Below, in pieces: positions 19,979 through 26,047 of a stretch of DNA of 26,047 bases. The stretch lies in IMG/VR virus record IMGVR_UViG_3300009151_000328, positions 1-26,047 of that record; one strand, written 5' to 3'. The position numbers were made by a program, and so were the translations under genes. Source of the DNA: a virus. The first letter of the stretch is position 1; every line of letters begins with the position of its first letter. Under the pieces are notes generated by a model. That model was not told where the DNA came from, did no database searches, and worked only from the letters and a program-made list of their open reading frames with translations.

Positions 19979-20584
19979 TTAAAGTACTTTCAATGCTTTA
20001 TGCCAGATTTCTTGGCGCTCAGGAAGTCCTGTAGTGCCACCATTAATCTTCTTAGTCAATGCTACAAAATCACCTGAATCAGCAACTTCATTTAGATTAT
20101 GAGTATTCCAGAAGTAGCAGGCAGACTCGATTGCTCCATTAATAGTTTCACAGTAGGCTACGGCTTCATCAATGGCCATATCAATACTCGAAGCAAACTT
20201 TGTGTAGTTTTCTTTACCCGTTAACTGAATTGCTCCTCTACCACAATATAAGAATCCTTCTCCAGAATCTTCTGGTCCATTACCCATTCTATCTGCATAG
20301 ACTTTATTAGCAATCTTTTCTGGGTTACGATGATAGGCTTTAGCTTCTGCTAGAGTGGGGAATCGTTTTGGCCATACTTTACAGAGTCCTTCTGCACTAT
20401 AATTGAGATTTTCTTTGAGGGTATTGAAGCTACCAGATTCATGACCAGTCTGAGCAAGGAATGCCGCTAGACGTTCTTTGGTGGTAATCTGATATTTGGG
20501 AAGAATGATATTAAGTGCTTTGGTTGTATCGTTTGGGTTTTTACAAGCTGGGAAGATTTGTTTGAATTTGTCAACAGTAATCAT
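19979..20584 (-). CDS. GH19 endolysin (chitinase-type lysozyme)
   Basis: 201 residues of glycoside hydrolase family 19. The motif AAFLAQTGHESGSFNTLKEN holds the probable catalytic acid Glu49; GEGFLYCGRGAIQLTGKENY (108-127) holds the second Glu109 and the family's YCGRG..QLTG strand. NGGTTGLPERQEIWHKAL at the end is also typical of phage GH19 endolysins. It cleaves the glycan backbone of peptidoglycan. No signal peptide is seen, so it would need the holin to reach the wall. AGGA ribosome-binding site. It sits within the set of head-targeted-like genes. Confidence 0.95.
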   Translation of the reverse strand: MITVDKFKQIFPACKNPNDTTKALNIILPKYQITTKERLAAFLAQTGHESGSFNTLKENLNYSAEGLCKVWPKRFPTLAEAKAYHRNPEKIANKVYADRMGNGPEDSGEGFLYCGRGAIQLTGKENYTKFASSIDMAIDEAVAYCETINGAIESACYFWNTHNLNEVADSGDFVALTKKINGGTTGLPERQEIWHKALKVL

Positions 20585-20592
20585 TTGGGTTC

Positions 20593-21873
20593 CTATTTCA
20601 TTTTTGTCAGTTTGTTAAGTAATGGACCTTTTTCCACATGAAGTTTATATGTTTTGCCACCGTCTCTTACTTCGAGTCTGAATCCCAATAATCGTTCATT
20701 AGAATTCGTATCTACAATTTCCATTCTAGGTAATTTATTGTCGGTTTTCAAAACTACACCTAACTTTATTTCGTGCAATTTGTCTTCTAAATTCTTAAAG
20801 GAGTACCTGTTAAATTCTCCTTTGTTGATATGAAGTACGATTACTGAATTATCATTATTAGTAGCATTGAGTTTAATTCCTTTTGCTAACGACATTATGA
20901 AGTTCTTTTCGTTAATATCATTACCTAATCTTGCTTCAATCTTACCAGCAACTTCATGGAACATATTGGTAAACCAAGGGATACTCTTTTCATAGCGATG
21001 TACATCTACTGGGATATCAAAGAAGTTCCAAAATTCAACTACTTTTTCTGGAGTAGCACCTTTTTGCGCCATAGTAACTGTATCTCCAGATTTCAGACCT
21101 AATGATAAGTGAGTGAGCTTTCTTAAATCTTTCTGATTATCATCTTTGATATTTCCGTAACCGACCCAAACAGCCATATCCACTTTGGTGCCCTTTTCAT
21201 TACTGACTCCATCTGACGAAACAACGACTGTGTCTATATGTTTGTTATCGTGTATCAATTGAGCATATCTTTGAACTGCTTTTGAGTTTGCATATTTTAT
21301 TGCGGCAGCATATTCAGCAGTAAGATCCTTTCTTAATGCTTTGTTAATAAAAGCTACAAATGAATTTTTCTTCAATTTTACTTCGAGTCTTATCAAATCA
21401 CCAGTACTATTATGAAGTTCAATTGTGTTTGATGTTGTTAGTTTATCTATAGTAGCATACACATCAGCAATATCAATTTGCTTGGAAGGATTAGCAAATT
21501 TTGTAGCTACAGTAGCGGCAATGATACCTTCCGATACATCACCTCGGTTAAATTTAGCACCAGTAGGTTTTCTAATTGCTGTCAATAATATAAATCCAGT
21601 ACCTAGTCTTTCATTATATACTTTAACAAATTTACTACCACCTTTTGTTATTACATCTTTAGATAATAGTTTTATGATATCAGAAGTATCCAAATCACCA
21701 ATTTTACCTTTAGTTTCTACGTCATCAAGCATAGTAGTTTTCTTATCAATGTTGAAATCTTTAGTATTGACATCATCGATAGAAACGTAATGATCAAACA
21801 CAGACACATCAGTATCGTGGTATGGCTTTGTCGATAGTCCTACCTCGACCAAAAAATCCCTAAAACCTAACAT
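20593..21873 (-). CDS. Probable internal head protein, possible nuclease fold, 426 aa
   Basis: The second ATG (21873) is chosen because GGGAG lies 5 bases from it. The N-terminus is then MLGFRDFLVEVG, aligned with the T4 capsid-targeting sequence and with L8-V9-E10 as likely cleavage site. The large mature part is soluble and alpha/beta. The order DVSEGIIAATVATKF (about 112-126), KVDMAVWVG (about 230-238) and HLSLGLKSGD (about 255-264) recalls the helix-Glu, Asp and xxK core of PD-(D/E)XK nucleases, but the acidic residue before the Lys is Gly, so this is tentative. No named family recognised. Confidence 0.8.
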   Translation of the reverse strand: MLGFRDFLVEVGLSTKPYHDTDVSVFDHYVSIDDVNTKDFNIDKKTTMLDDVETKGKIGDLDTSDIIKLLSKDVITKGGSKFVKVYNERLGTGFILLTAIRKPTGAKFNRGDVSEGIIAATVATKFANPSKQIDIADVYATIDKLTTSNTIELHNSTGDLIRLEVKLKKNSFVAFINKALRKDLTAEYAAAIKYANSKAVQRYAQLIHDNKHIDTVVVSSDGVSNEKGTKVDMAVWVGYGNIKDDNQKDLRKLTHLSLGLKSGDTVTMAQKGATPEKVVEFWNFFDIPVDVHRYEKSIPWFTNMFHEVAGKIEARLGNDINEKNFIMSLAKGIKLNATNNDNSVIVLHINKGEFNRYSFKNLEDKLHEIKLGVVLKTDNKLPRMEIVDTNSNERLLGFRLEVRDGGKTYKLHVEKGPLLNKLTKMK

Positions 21874-21882
21874 CATCTCTCC

Positions 21883-22443
21883 CTAATTCCATAAATTTCT
21901 AAAATATTTTCCGAAAAGTCTTAGTCCATTGTTTACTCGTTCTTGCATGAACTCGTATGCTTCTGAGTCGTTGAACTGTATTAGTACCATATGCTCCCAA
22001 TCATCATTTACAATGTGTTCGAATGCCCATATCATTTCTTCAAGAACATAATCCCACCGTTTAAAATAGAACTCATCGGTATCATAAGGTTCTTTGACTC
22101 TAGGTGCATTCATAGATTTAATGCTATCAGGTACGTCTGAATCATCAACATTAGGAGCACCATGAAGGTTCACTTTGAATTTCTTTAGCATCTTGAGAAT
22201 GATAGGGGCTAGAGTCTGATCCATACTCCAGGTATCCCAATCATCTATGTGAATTACTTCAGTTGGTTTTCTTAATGGATTATTTTCATATGCCCAATTG
22301 AGGAAATCATTAACCCAGGAATCTTCTAATTTGTTCCCAATCTCATCACACTTATCTTCAGACACACCAACGTACTTTAAAAGATCTGCTAGATGATAAG
22401 GTCCAAACCAAACATCTTTCGGTTTACCTAGATAAACTTTCAC
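21883..22443 (-). CDS. Conserved T4-like hypothetical protein, 186 aa
   Basis: GTG start overlapping the previous stop (GTGA), with GAAGG upstream. The protein contains GPYHLADLLKYVG, IDDWDTWSMDQTLAPIILKMLKKFK and HGAPNVDDSDVP. This set (GPY.ia..., D.W.MD.TLA.II.P.L, HG.P.VD..D.P) recurs in tailed phages as a protein of unknown function. Confidence 0.85.
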   Translation of the reverse strand: MKVYLGKPKDVWFGPYHLADLLKYVGVSEDKCDEIGNKLEDSWVNDFLNWAYENNPLRKPTEVIHIDDWDTWSMDQTLAPIILKMLKKFKVNLHGAPNVDDSDVPDSIKSMNAPRVKEPYDTDEFYFKRWDYVLEEMIWAFEHIVNDDWEHMVLIQFNDSEAYEFMQERVNNGLRLFGKYFRNLWN

Positions 22444-22565
22444 GATGCCTTCTTCTTAGGTCCAAAATGTAATACGACAATAGAACCATTGGGCATTACG
22501 CGAAAAATAGATTCATAGTTAGGATTTTGTTCGTGGATTGCTGGAGTAGTCTTTTCTTTATTCAT
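22440..22565 (-). CDS. Small hypothetical protein, 41 aa
   Basis: Minus-strand frame MNKEKTTPAIHEQNPNYESI continuing FRVMPNGSIVVLHFGPKKKAS. It overlaps the gene on each side by 4 bases (ATGA, GTGA) and keeps protein-like composition. Function unknown. Confidence 0.7.
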   Translation of the reverse strand: MNKEKTTPAIHEQNPNYESIFRVMPNGSIVVLHFGPKKKAS

Positions 22566-23356
22566 AGTTCTATAGTCTTAGGTTTATAGTTAATAGCAGT
22601 AGTCTCGTATCCAAAGTATCCTCTAGGATTACATATTAGTCTTGTATCACCGAGATAATGATCAAATGGGTCATGAGTATGGCCAGAAATCCATGCTTTG
22701 ATTTGTGGATGTCCTAATATGAAATAATCAAGATCGGAATGGTATGCCATATTTCTTATATTATTATCATTAAATGAACCAGATTGTCCTTTGGAAAATC
22801 GTTCACTGAGATTTTTAAAACTAGGAGAATGATGAGTAACCATGACCACTTTATGAAATGCTGGTACTGTTTTGTTGAAGTATTCCATAGTATTATAGTG
22901 CAATTCTACTGATTTACCTGCAGTAAACAATTTACCATCATAGTCAATGCATCTATAGTCATTCATCATTCTAGCAATGGTTTTCATTGCATAAGAATCA
23001 TTATTAAAGTTCGTCCAAAGTGTGCCCCCAATAAAAGCAGTATCACCGATAGCAATACTACTATTGTCGAGGAGATGAATATTCTTGAGGATATGGAACT
23101 TGTCTTTAAAAATTGTGGTCGCATTTAGAATATCACCATGATAGTGTTCGTGGTTACCCATAACATAGATGGCATCATCATAGTTATGAGATGCCATCTC
23201 GAAGAAATCTTTTATTCTGTTATCTTGAAACTCTTTTACTAATTCTGCAAGTACACAAATGTCGCCTGCCAAAACGAGAACATCGGCACCATTCTCGTTT
23301 ACTGGTTCATAGAATCCAAATTCAAGATGGACGTCACTGATAACATCTATTTTCAC
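22562..23356 (-). CDS. Metallophosphoesterase (calcineurin-like)
   Basis: 264 residues with the metal-binding motifs in order: Asp8-x-His10 in SDVHLEF, LAGD (29-32), GNHE (67-70), THHSPS (174-179) and SGHTH (224-228), then a C-terminal NPRGY typical of the YkuE/MPP phage subgroup. It is longer than and different from the phosphoesterase at 11646. Likely substrates are phosphodiesters; the actual one cannot be told. Confidence 0.93.
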   Translation of the reverse strand: MKIDVISDVHLEFGFYEPVNENGADVLVLAGDICVLAELVKEFQDNRIKDFFEMASHNYDDAIYVMGNHEHYHGDILNATTIFKDKFHILKNIHLLDNSSIAIGDTAFIGGTLWTNFNNDSYAMKTIARMMNDYRCIDYDGKLFTAGKSVELHYNTMEYFNKTVPAFHKVVMVTHHSPSFKNLSERFSKGQSGSFNDNNIRNMAYHSDLDYFILGHPQIKAWISGHTHDPFDHYLGDTRLICNPRGYFGYETTAINYKPKTIEL

Positions 23357-23580
23357 TCTAATTCCTCAACGACCGTAATTACTTTAATTTTACCTATCCT
23401 GACAGCCTCACAATCTTCAACACCGATCCATCGACCTGGATGATGGTCAACCAATTCGTAGGTATTTTCGGAATTTTTAGTTACCCAAAATTCTTCGCCA
23501 ATTTTACCAGCATACCAATATGTTTGCATACTAGATCTAGTGACTCTTATCTTTGTGGCTATCATTACAGTTTCGCACAT
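23353..23580 (-). CDS. Small hypothetical protein, 75 aa
   Basis: Beta-rich protein with SSMQTYWYAGKIGEEFWV and HHPGRWIGVEDCEAVRIG, which looks like a small SH3-like barrel of a phage family I cannot name. GAGGA before ATG; overlaps the next gene by 4 bases. Confidence 0.75.
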   Translation of the reverse strand: MCETVMIATKIRVTRSSMQTYWYAGKIGEEFWVTKNSENTYELVDHHPGRWIGVEDCEAVRIGKIKVITVVEELE

Positions 23581-23591
23581 AATATATTCCT

Positions 23592-23825
23592 CTATCCAAT
23601 AATTGCGGCTATTTCGTCTTCATGTACAACATACAACTCACCTGATACCCATTTGGCCTGTTTCCAATTCAAGATCAAGATATCACCTAATTCTACTAAT
23701 GTAACATCATCACCAAGATTCATTGCCTTTGCTTTGAGATTGTCGTCAGACTCTACACCTTGAATCAATCCGGTGTATTCTGGTTTTTGTTTCAAGACTA
23801 ATACGTTTTTGCCTAACACTTGCAT
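23592..23825 (-). CDS. GroES-like co-chaperonin, short form
   Basis: 77 residues that line up with GroES/gp31: GKNVLVLKQKPEYTGLI at the start, KAMNLGDDVTLVELGDILIL in the middle, and ELYVVHEDEIAAIIG at the end, equal to the GroES 'xxxxMSESDILAIV' end. GroES caps the GroEL folding chamber; in T4, gp31 replaces it so that the major capsid protein can fold. The protein is about 20 residues shorter than GroES and 35 shorter than gp31, with a short mobile loop (YTGLIQGVESDD). Confidence 0.72.
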   Translation of the reverse strand: MQVLGKNVLVLKQKPEYTGLIQGVESDDNLKAKAMNLGDDVTLVELGDILILNWKQAKWVSGELYVVHEDEIAAIIG

Positions 23826-23834
23826 TTTTATTCC

Positions 23835-23860
23835 TTATTATTTATTATTTATTATTTATT
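23835..23860 (-). repeat. 7-bp tandem repeat overlapping a gene end
   Basis: 3.7 copies of TTATTAT (plus strand), giving AATAAAT repeats on the minus strand between the 23852 gene and the GroES-like gene. It includes the stop codon of the former, puts TAA in several frames and contains AATAAATA three times, the late-promoter-like variant. Confidence 0.9.
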
Positions 23861-24115
23861 GTAGTCATTAAATGAACCAGTCAACAGGTTCATTCTGAAT
23901 TCTTCAATCATCCAAAGGGCAGTTTTTGAGTCAACCCCATTTGAAACTGTCAACAGCAATCCGTCTTTAGTATATGCTAGAGTAAGAGCCAAATCTATTT
24001 CATCTCTTAACTCGTGCATCTGTTCGTAGTATTCATCATCAAGTTGCTTTTGGAATTCAGCATCAGATGGTTTTTCTTTGTCTTTTTTACTTACTAATTG
24101 GATTAAATCACTCAT
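23852..24115 (-). CDS. Hypothetical protein, 87 aa
   Basis: Acidic helical protein: QLDDEYYEQMHELRDEIDLA, then a small hydrophobic strand region (LALTLAYTKDGLLLTVSNG) and ALWMIEEFRMNLL. No known family. The stop lies inside the 7-bp repeat. The start overlaps the preceding gene (ATGA), with AAGG upstream. Confidence 0.72.
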   Translation of the reverse strand: MSDLIQLVSKKDKEKPSDAEFQKQLDDEYYEQMHELRDEIDLALTLAYTKDGLLLTVSNGVDSKTALWMIEEFRMNLLTGSFNDYNK

Positions 24116-24213
24116 GAGAATACCTTTTTAAGTTTGGACATAATTTCAGTAAGGAATACCATCAACACAGTATACAGCACGATCTTTTCTAATGATTTGA
24201 TTATGAAAATCAT
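24112..24213 (-). CDS. Very small membrane protein, 33 aa
   Basis: Minus-strand frame MIFIIKSLEKIVLYTVLMVF, then LTEIMSKLKKVFS. One hydrophobic helix with a basic end. Overlaps both neighbours by ATGA, which supports coupling. Confidence 0.6.
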   Translation of the reverse strand: MIFIIKSLEKIVLYTVLMVFLTEIMSKLKKVFS

Positions 24214-24395
24214 AGCATCGATTCCGCCTTTTTCTTGAGTTTAACTTCCCATCTTACCAAATACTCTTCAAGTTTATCAGCATCCCAAACTCCATCTTTT
24301 GAAGGTGGAATATAACCAGAATATTCTGCCATCTCAACCTGAATTTTTGAGCAACCAAGTCTCTCCATTATCTCTTTTATTGATACGGTTTTCAT
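24210..24395 (-). CDS. Small helix-turn-helix protein (MerR/excisionase-like), 61 aa
   Basis: MKTVSIKEIMERLGCSKIQV, then EMAEYSGYIPPSKDGVWDADKLEEYL has the order of a winged-helix domain of the MerR/Xis kind: first helices with 'IKEIMERLGCS', the wing region 'GYIPPSKDGVWDADKL'. It may bind DNA as a regulator. Strong AAGGAG ribosome-binding site inside the preceding gene's 3' end, which it overlaps by 62 bases. Confidence 0.72.
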   Translation of the reverse strand: MKTVSIKEIMERLGCSKIQVEMAEYSGYIPPSKDGVWDADKLEEYLVRWEVKLKKKAESML

Positions 24396-24810
24396 TGTAC
24401 TCCTTGAACAAATTAACTATGATTTCAGATGCTTGCTGAGCATCATGTTTGTCTAAAAAAAGTAATCCATTTTTCAGTAAATTCTTGTCATACTCATCTT
24501 CTGACCAAGTATATCCATTGCTTCCGCCGCTGTATCCATTACCAATATCAGGAAACCAATATGGAGTTCCATGATATGGCTTTTCAGTCTCTGGAAATCC
24601 AAATGGTCTGTTAAGTTCTTTTACTAAATTATCATCCCAATTGCCTAGCCAACATATACCTAGCTCATTATAGTTATCATAAGTTCTTTCTGCACAATCA
24701 AAAGTGGTACCAATAAAGTTATAACCAGAATTGACGGTGTAATCTGTTGCTACAATAGCAACCTTAGTACCACTGTCAGTTACGTAAGTTTTTCCAATTT
24801 CAATTTTCAT
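24334..24810 (-). CDS. Hypothetical protein, 158 aa
   Basis: Starts with a beta-rich part (MKIEIGKTYVTDSGTKVAIV), then Trp/Gly-rich segments (ICWLGNWDD, LNRPFGFPE, GTPYWFPDIGNGYSGGSNGY) and a helix LLFLDKHDAQQASEIIVNLF. I recall similar single-domain phage proteins of unknown function. The last 20 residues overlap the next gene and look unrelated to the rest, so the original stop may have been lost. Confidence 0.75.
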   Translation of the reverse strand: MKIEIGKTYVTDSGTKVAIVATDYTVNSGYNFIGTTFDCAERTYDNYNELGICWLGNWDDNLVKELNRPFGFPETEKPYHGTPYWFPDIGNGYSGGSNGYTWSEDEYDKNLLKNGLLFLDKHDAQQASEIIVNLFKEYNENRINKRDNGETWLLKNSG

Positions 24811-25058
24811 AGTTTAGTATAGTTATGTTTGCTGATGGAATTGTAGCAATGTACACCATTGATCCAAGTAGGATCTGTAAACAGTGCATCATTGTGTTGT
24901 TTGTTTTGAACATCAATCAAATGGGTTACAGCATTTGCTTCTTTGATTTGAGTAAGCACTTGATTGAATTGCATAGTATTCACCATTGATTCTAGGTCTC
25001 GTATGTACTTGATATTACTATTGATAATGTAGTTAATTACCGTTGGATTTATTTTCAT
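24807..25058 (-). CDS. Hypothetical protein, 83 aa
   Basis: Start MKINPTVINYIINSNIKYIR with AAGGA 8 bases upstream, inside the end of the preceding gene (26 bases). Helical first half, polar second half ending SISKHNYTKL. No family recognised. Overlaps the next gene by 4 bases (ATGA). Confidence 0.72.
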   Translation of the reverse strand: MKINPTVINYIINSNIKYIRDLESMVNTMQFNQVLTQIKEANAVTHLIDVQNKQHNDALFTDPTWINGVHCYNSISKHNYTKL

Positions 25059-25236
25059 TCTTGAGTTCCTTTCCTAATTCATGTTCAACCAAACACTTAT
25101 CTATTTCCATTCTAAATATTTCATACTTCATTCGTTTTACTTCATCTTCAAGTCGAAACAATTGATCGTATTTGACTTGCAAGTTACAGTACAATCTGGA
25201 CTGTTCTTCTCTAAGTTTGTTAATTATATCAGACAT
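25033..25236 (-). CDS. Coiled-coil protein, 67 aa
   Basis: I prefer the ATG at 25236 (MSDIINKLREEQSRLYCNLQ), overlapping the previous stop by 8 bases, over an ATG 17-19 codons earlier that would overlap by about 60 bases. The whole chain has heptad spacing of Leu, Ile and Met with many charges, so a dimeric coiled coil is likely. Ribosome-binding site weak (AGAG). Confidence 0.62.
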   Translation of the reverse strand: MSDIINKLREEQSRLYCNLQVKYDQLFRLEDEVKRMKYEIFRMEIDKCLVEHELGKELKNENKSNGN

Positions 25237-25429
25237 CACATTTAGCTCTATACATTCTTGCTTTGAAATATTGTCGGATTCTAACATAATCAATTATTAT
25301 CTCGAGCAATATGATAATAAAGAATGCTGCAACCACAAAGAATCCTGAAGTAGCAATGTAATAGAAAAATGGTAGTATGGTAAGTACTAATAGACCATCA
25401 ATGAATCTGATAAGACGCAAGCCACTCAT
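25229..25429 (-). CDS. Small membrane protein, 66 aa
   Basis: ATG 25429 (MSGLRLIRFIDGLLVLTILP) with GGAG 9-10 bases upstream. Two hydrophobic segments (about 10-27 and 29-47) and a basic tail (VRIRQYFKARMYRAK). The start overlaps the stop of the preceding gene (TAATG). Confidence 0.7.
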   Translation of the reverse strand: MSGLRLIRFIDGLLVLTILPFFYYIATSGFFVVAAFFIIILLEIIIDYVRIRQYFKARMYRAKCDV

Positions 25430-25584
25430 TATTTTCTCTCCAATGCAGAAATTAAACCCCAAACACCAATAGCAATGCCAACGAAGGCTATAGCAAGTTC
25501 TGTTGGCATATCAACAATGCCTTCTAAGTTTACTGCACTGAATATAATAAACAGTGCTAGTATGAATCTGATTTGACCTTTCAT
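25429..25584 (-). CDS. Small membrane protein, 51 aa
   Basis: Minus-strand frame MKGQIRFILALFIIFSAVNL, then EGIVDMPTELAIAFVGIAIG and VWGLISALERK. Two transmembrane helices, the classic small phage membrane protein plan. AGGA ribosome-binding site. Fits exactly between its neighbours. Confidence 0.75.
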   Translation of the reverse strand: MKGQIRFILALFIIFSAVNLEGIVDMPTELAIAFVGIAIGVWGLISALERK

Positions 25585-25591
25585 ATGATTC

Positions 25592-25765
25592 CTAATTGTA
25601 GTGACTAAAATCTTCTAATTCTGATACCAATCCATCAAAGTCTTCTTCGTGGCCAAGGATATCAGAAAGTTCTTGAATGATATCTATGTCAACTCCAAAG
25701 TCTTCAGATAACGATTCTAAGTACTGATCGCGACTTTCAAAACCATATTCTGTGTATATGCTCAT
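25592..25765 (-). CDS. Small acidic protein, 57 aa
   Basis: Minus-strand frame MSIYTEYGFESRDQYLESLS, then EDFGVDIDIIQELSDILGHE and EDFDGLVSELEDFSHYN. Very acidic and helical, as in some phage DNA-mimic or inhibitor proteins, but nothing specific shows this. This 'YGFESRDxYLxxLAEDxG' pattern is frequent in phage small genes. GGAG ribosome-binding site. Confidence 0.75.
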   Translation of the reverse strand: MSIYTEYGFESRDQYLESLSEDFGVDIDIIQELSDILGHEEDFDGLVSELEDFSHYN

Positions 25766-25766
25766 C

Positions 25767-25901
25767 TTAGTTCTCCAACGACAACATAAATGCGATAATG
25801 TCTTTCACTTCTTCAGTAGTGATTCCTGCATCAAGAGCAATGTCTCTAACAGACATACCAGCAAAATACATATTGACTACTTCTTCTTGAAACTCTTTCA
25901 T
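25767..25901 (-). CDS. Small helix-turn-helix protein, 44 aa
   Basis: Minus-strand frame MKEFQEEVVNMYFAGMSVRD, then IALDAGITTEEVKDIIAFML. The 'VVNMYFAGMSVRDIALDAGITTEEV' part reads as a single helix-turn-helix of the resolvase/sigma-region-4 kind. It could bind DNA; its size suggests a small regulator. It starts one base after the previous stop codon region. Confidence 0.68.
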   Translation of the reverse strand: MKEFQEEVVNMYFAGMSVRDIALDAGITTEEVKDIIAFMLSLEN

Positions 25902-25902
25902 T

Positions 25903-26047
25903 TTAAGCACCAACCAATTTAGTGAATTTATCTACGGTATAATACGAGCAACCACCAAATGATATTCCATAAGAATACCAAACCGATAATTCTCCGTCAA
26001 TAATAGATTCAATTTTATTTTTTTTAGTTGATACTACTTTACCGACA
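25903..26047 (-). CDS. Partial hypothetical protein, cut by window end
   Basis: The C-terminal 47 residues of a minus-strand gene are present: KVVSTKKNKIESIIDGELSV, then WYSYGISFGGCSYYTVDKFTKLVGA and stop. Its start lies beyond the window. No family can be given. Confidence 0.68.
   Translation of the reverse strand, partial: VGKVVSTKKNKIESIIDGELSVWYSYGISFGGCSYYTVDKFTKLVGA

Noticed and set aside
21425-21790. Plus-strand 121-codon frame opposite the 426-residue gene
   Set aside because: No ribosome-binding site, Ser/Leu-rich shadow composition.
23440-23763. Plus-strand 107-codon frame
   Set aside because: It spans two well-supported minus-strand genes and their gap; no start signal.

Overview
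This window is part of the genome of a tailed phage of the T4 superfamily with low G+C and very tight gene packing. The evidence is a minus-strand block encoding T4-type gp33, gp59 and gp32, T4-type late promoters (TATAAATA), GIY-YIG homing endonucleases, PhoH, a phage ClpP, a GroES-like protein and many overlapping small genes. The gp32 protein has no cysteine, so it lacks the zinc finger of T4 gp32, as I recall for marine T4-like phages. The host cannot be named. Holin-like proteins plus exported peptidoglycan hydrolases suggest a Gram-negative bacterium.

Layout. 1-1.7 kb: one plus-strand gene for a probable virion protein, ended by a bidirectional terminator. 1.7-3.9 kb: minus-strand operon of a small unknown gene, gp33, gp59 and gp32. 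3.9-4.7 kb: a broken homing endonuclease gene on the plus strand. 4.7-7.1 kb: minus-strand ClpP, a SleB-type cell-wall hydrolase and three small genes. 7.2-8.2 kb: an intact relative of the homing endonuclease. 8.2-10.5 kb: PhoH and seven small genes, minus strand. 10.5-11.7 kb: a plus-strand cassette of three small membrane/coiled-coil proteins and a holin. 11.6-13.6 kb: a phosphoesterase and small, mostly membrane, proteins. 13.6-18.2 kb: an accessory early region with a structured tRNA-like RNA, a broken gene, a 65-bp direct repeat, a lytic transglycosylase and several small genes behind near-identical promoters. 18.2-22.4 kb: four proteins whose N-termini resemble the T4 capsid-targeting sequence, with a GH19 endolysin among them. 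22.4-26 kb: a second phosphoesterase, the GroES-like protein and a dense run of small genes cut by the window end.

How it fits together. Two promoter systems are visible. Sigma70-like promoters (TTGAC-N16-GATAAT), often followed by a conserved block with a GTTAACC/GGTTAAC palindrome and a common GAGGA leader, drive the small host-takeover genes on the minus strand. TATAAATA or AATAAATA late promoters precede both homing endonuclease genes, the lysis cassette and the SleB-type hydrolase. gp33 in this window is the known co-activator for such late promoters. The most interesting part is the set of four proteins with T4 internal-protein-like N-termini, which could be packaged in the head and injected with the DNA. 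Several genes listed here are too short to be obvious, and two genes are broken.
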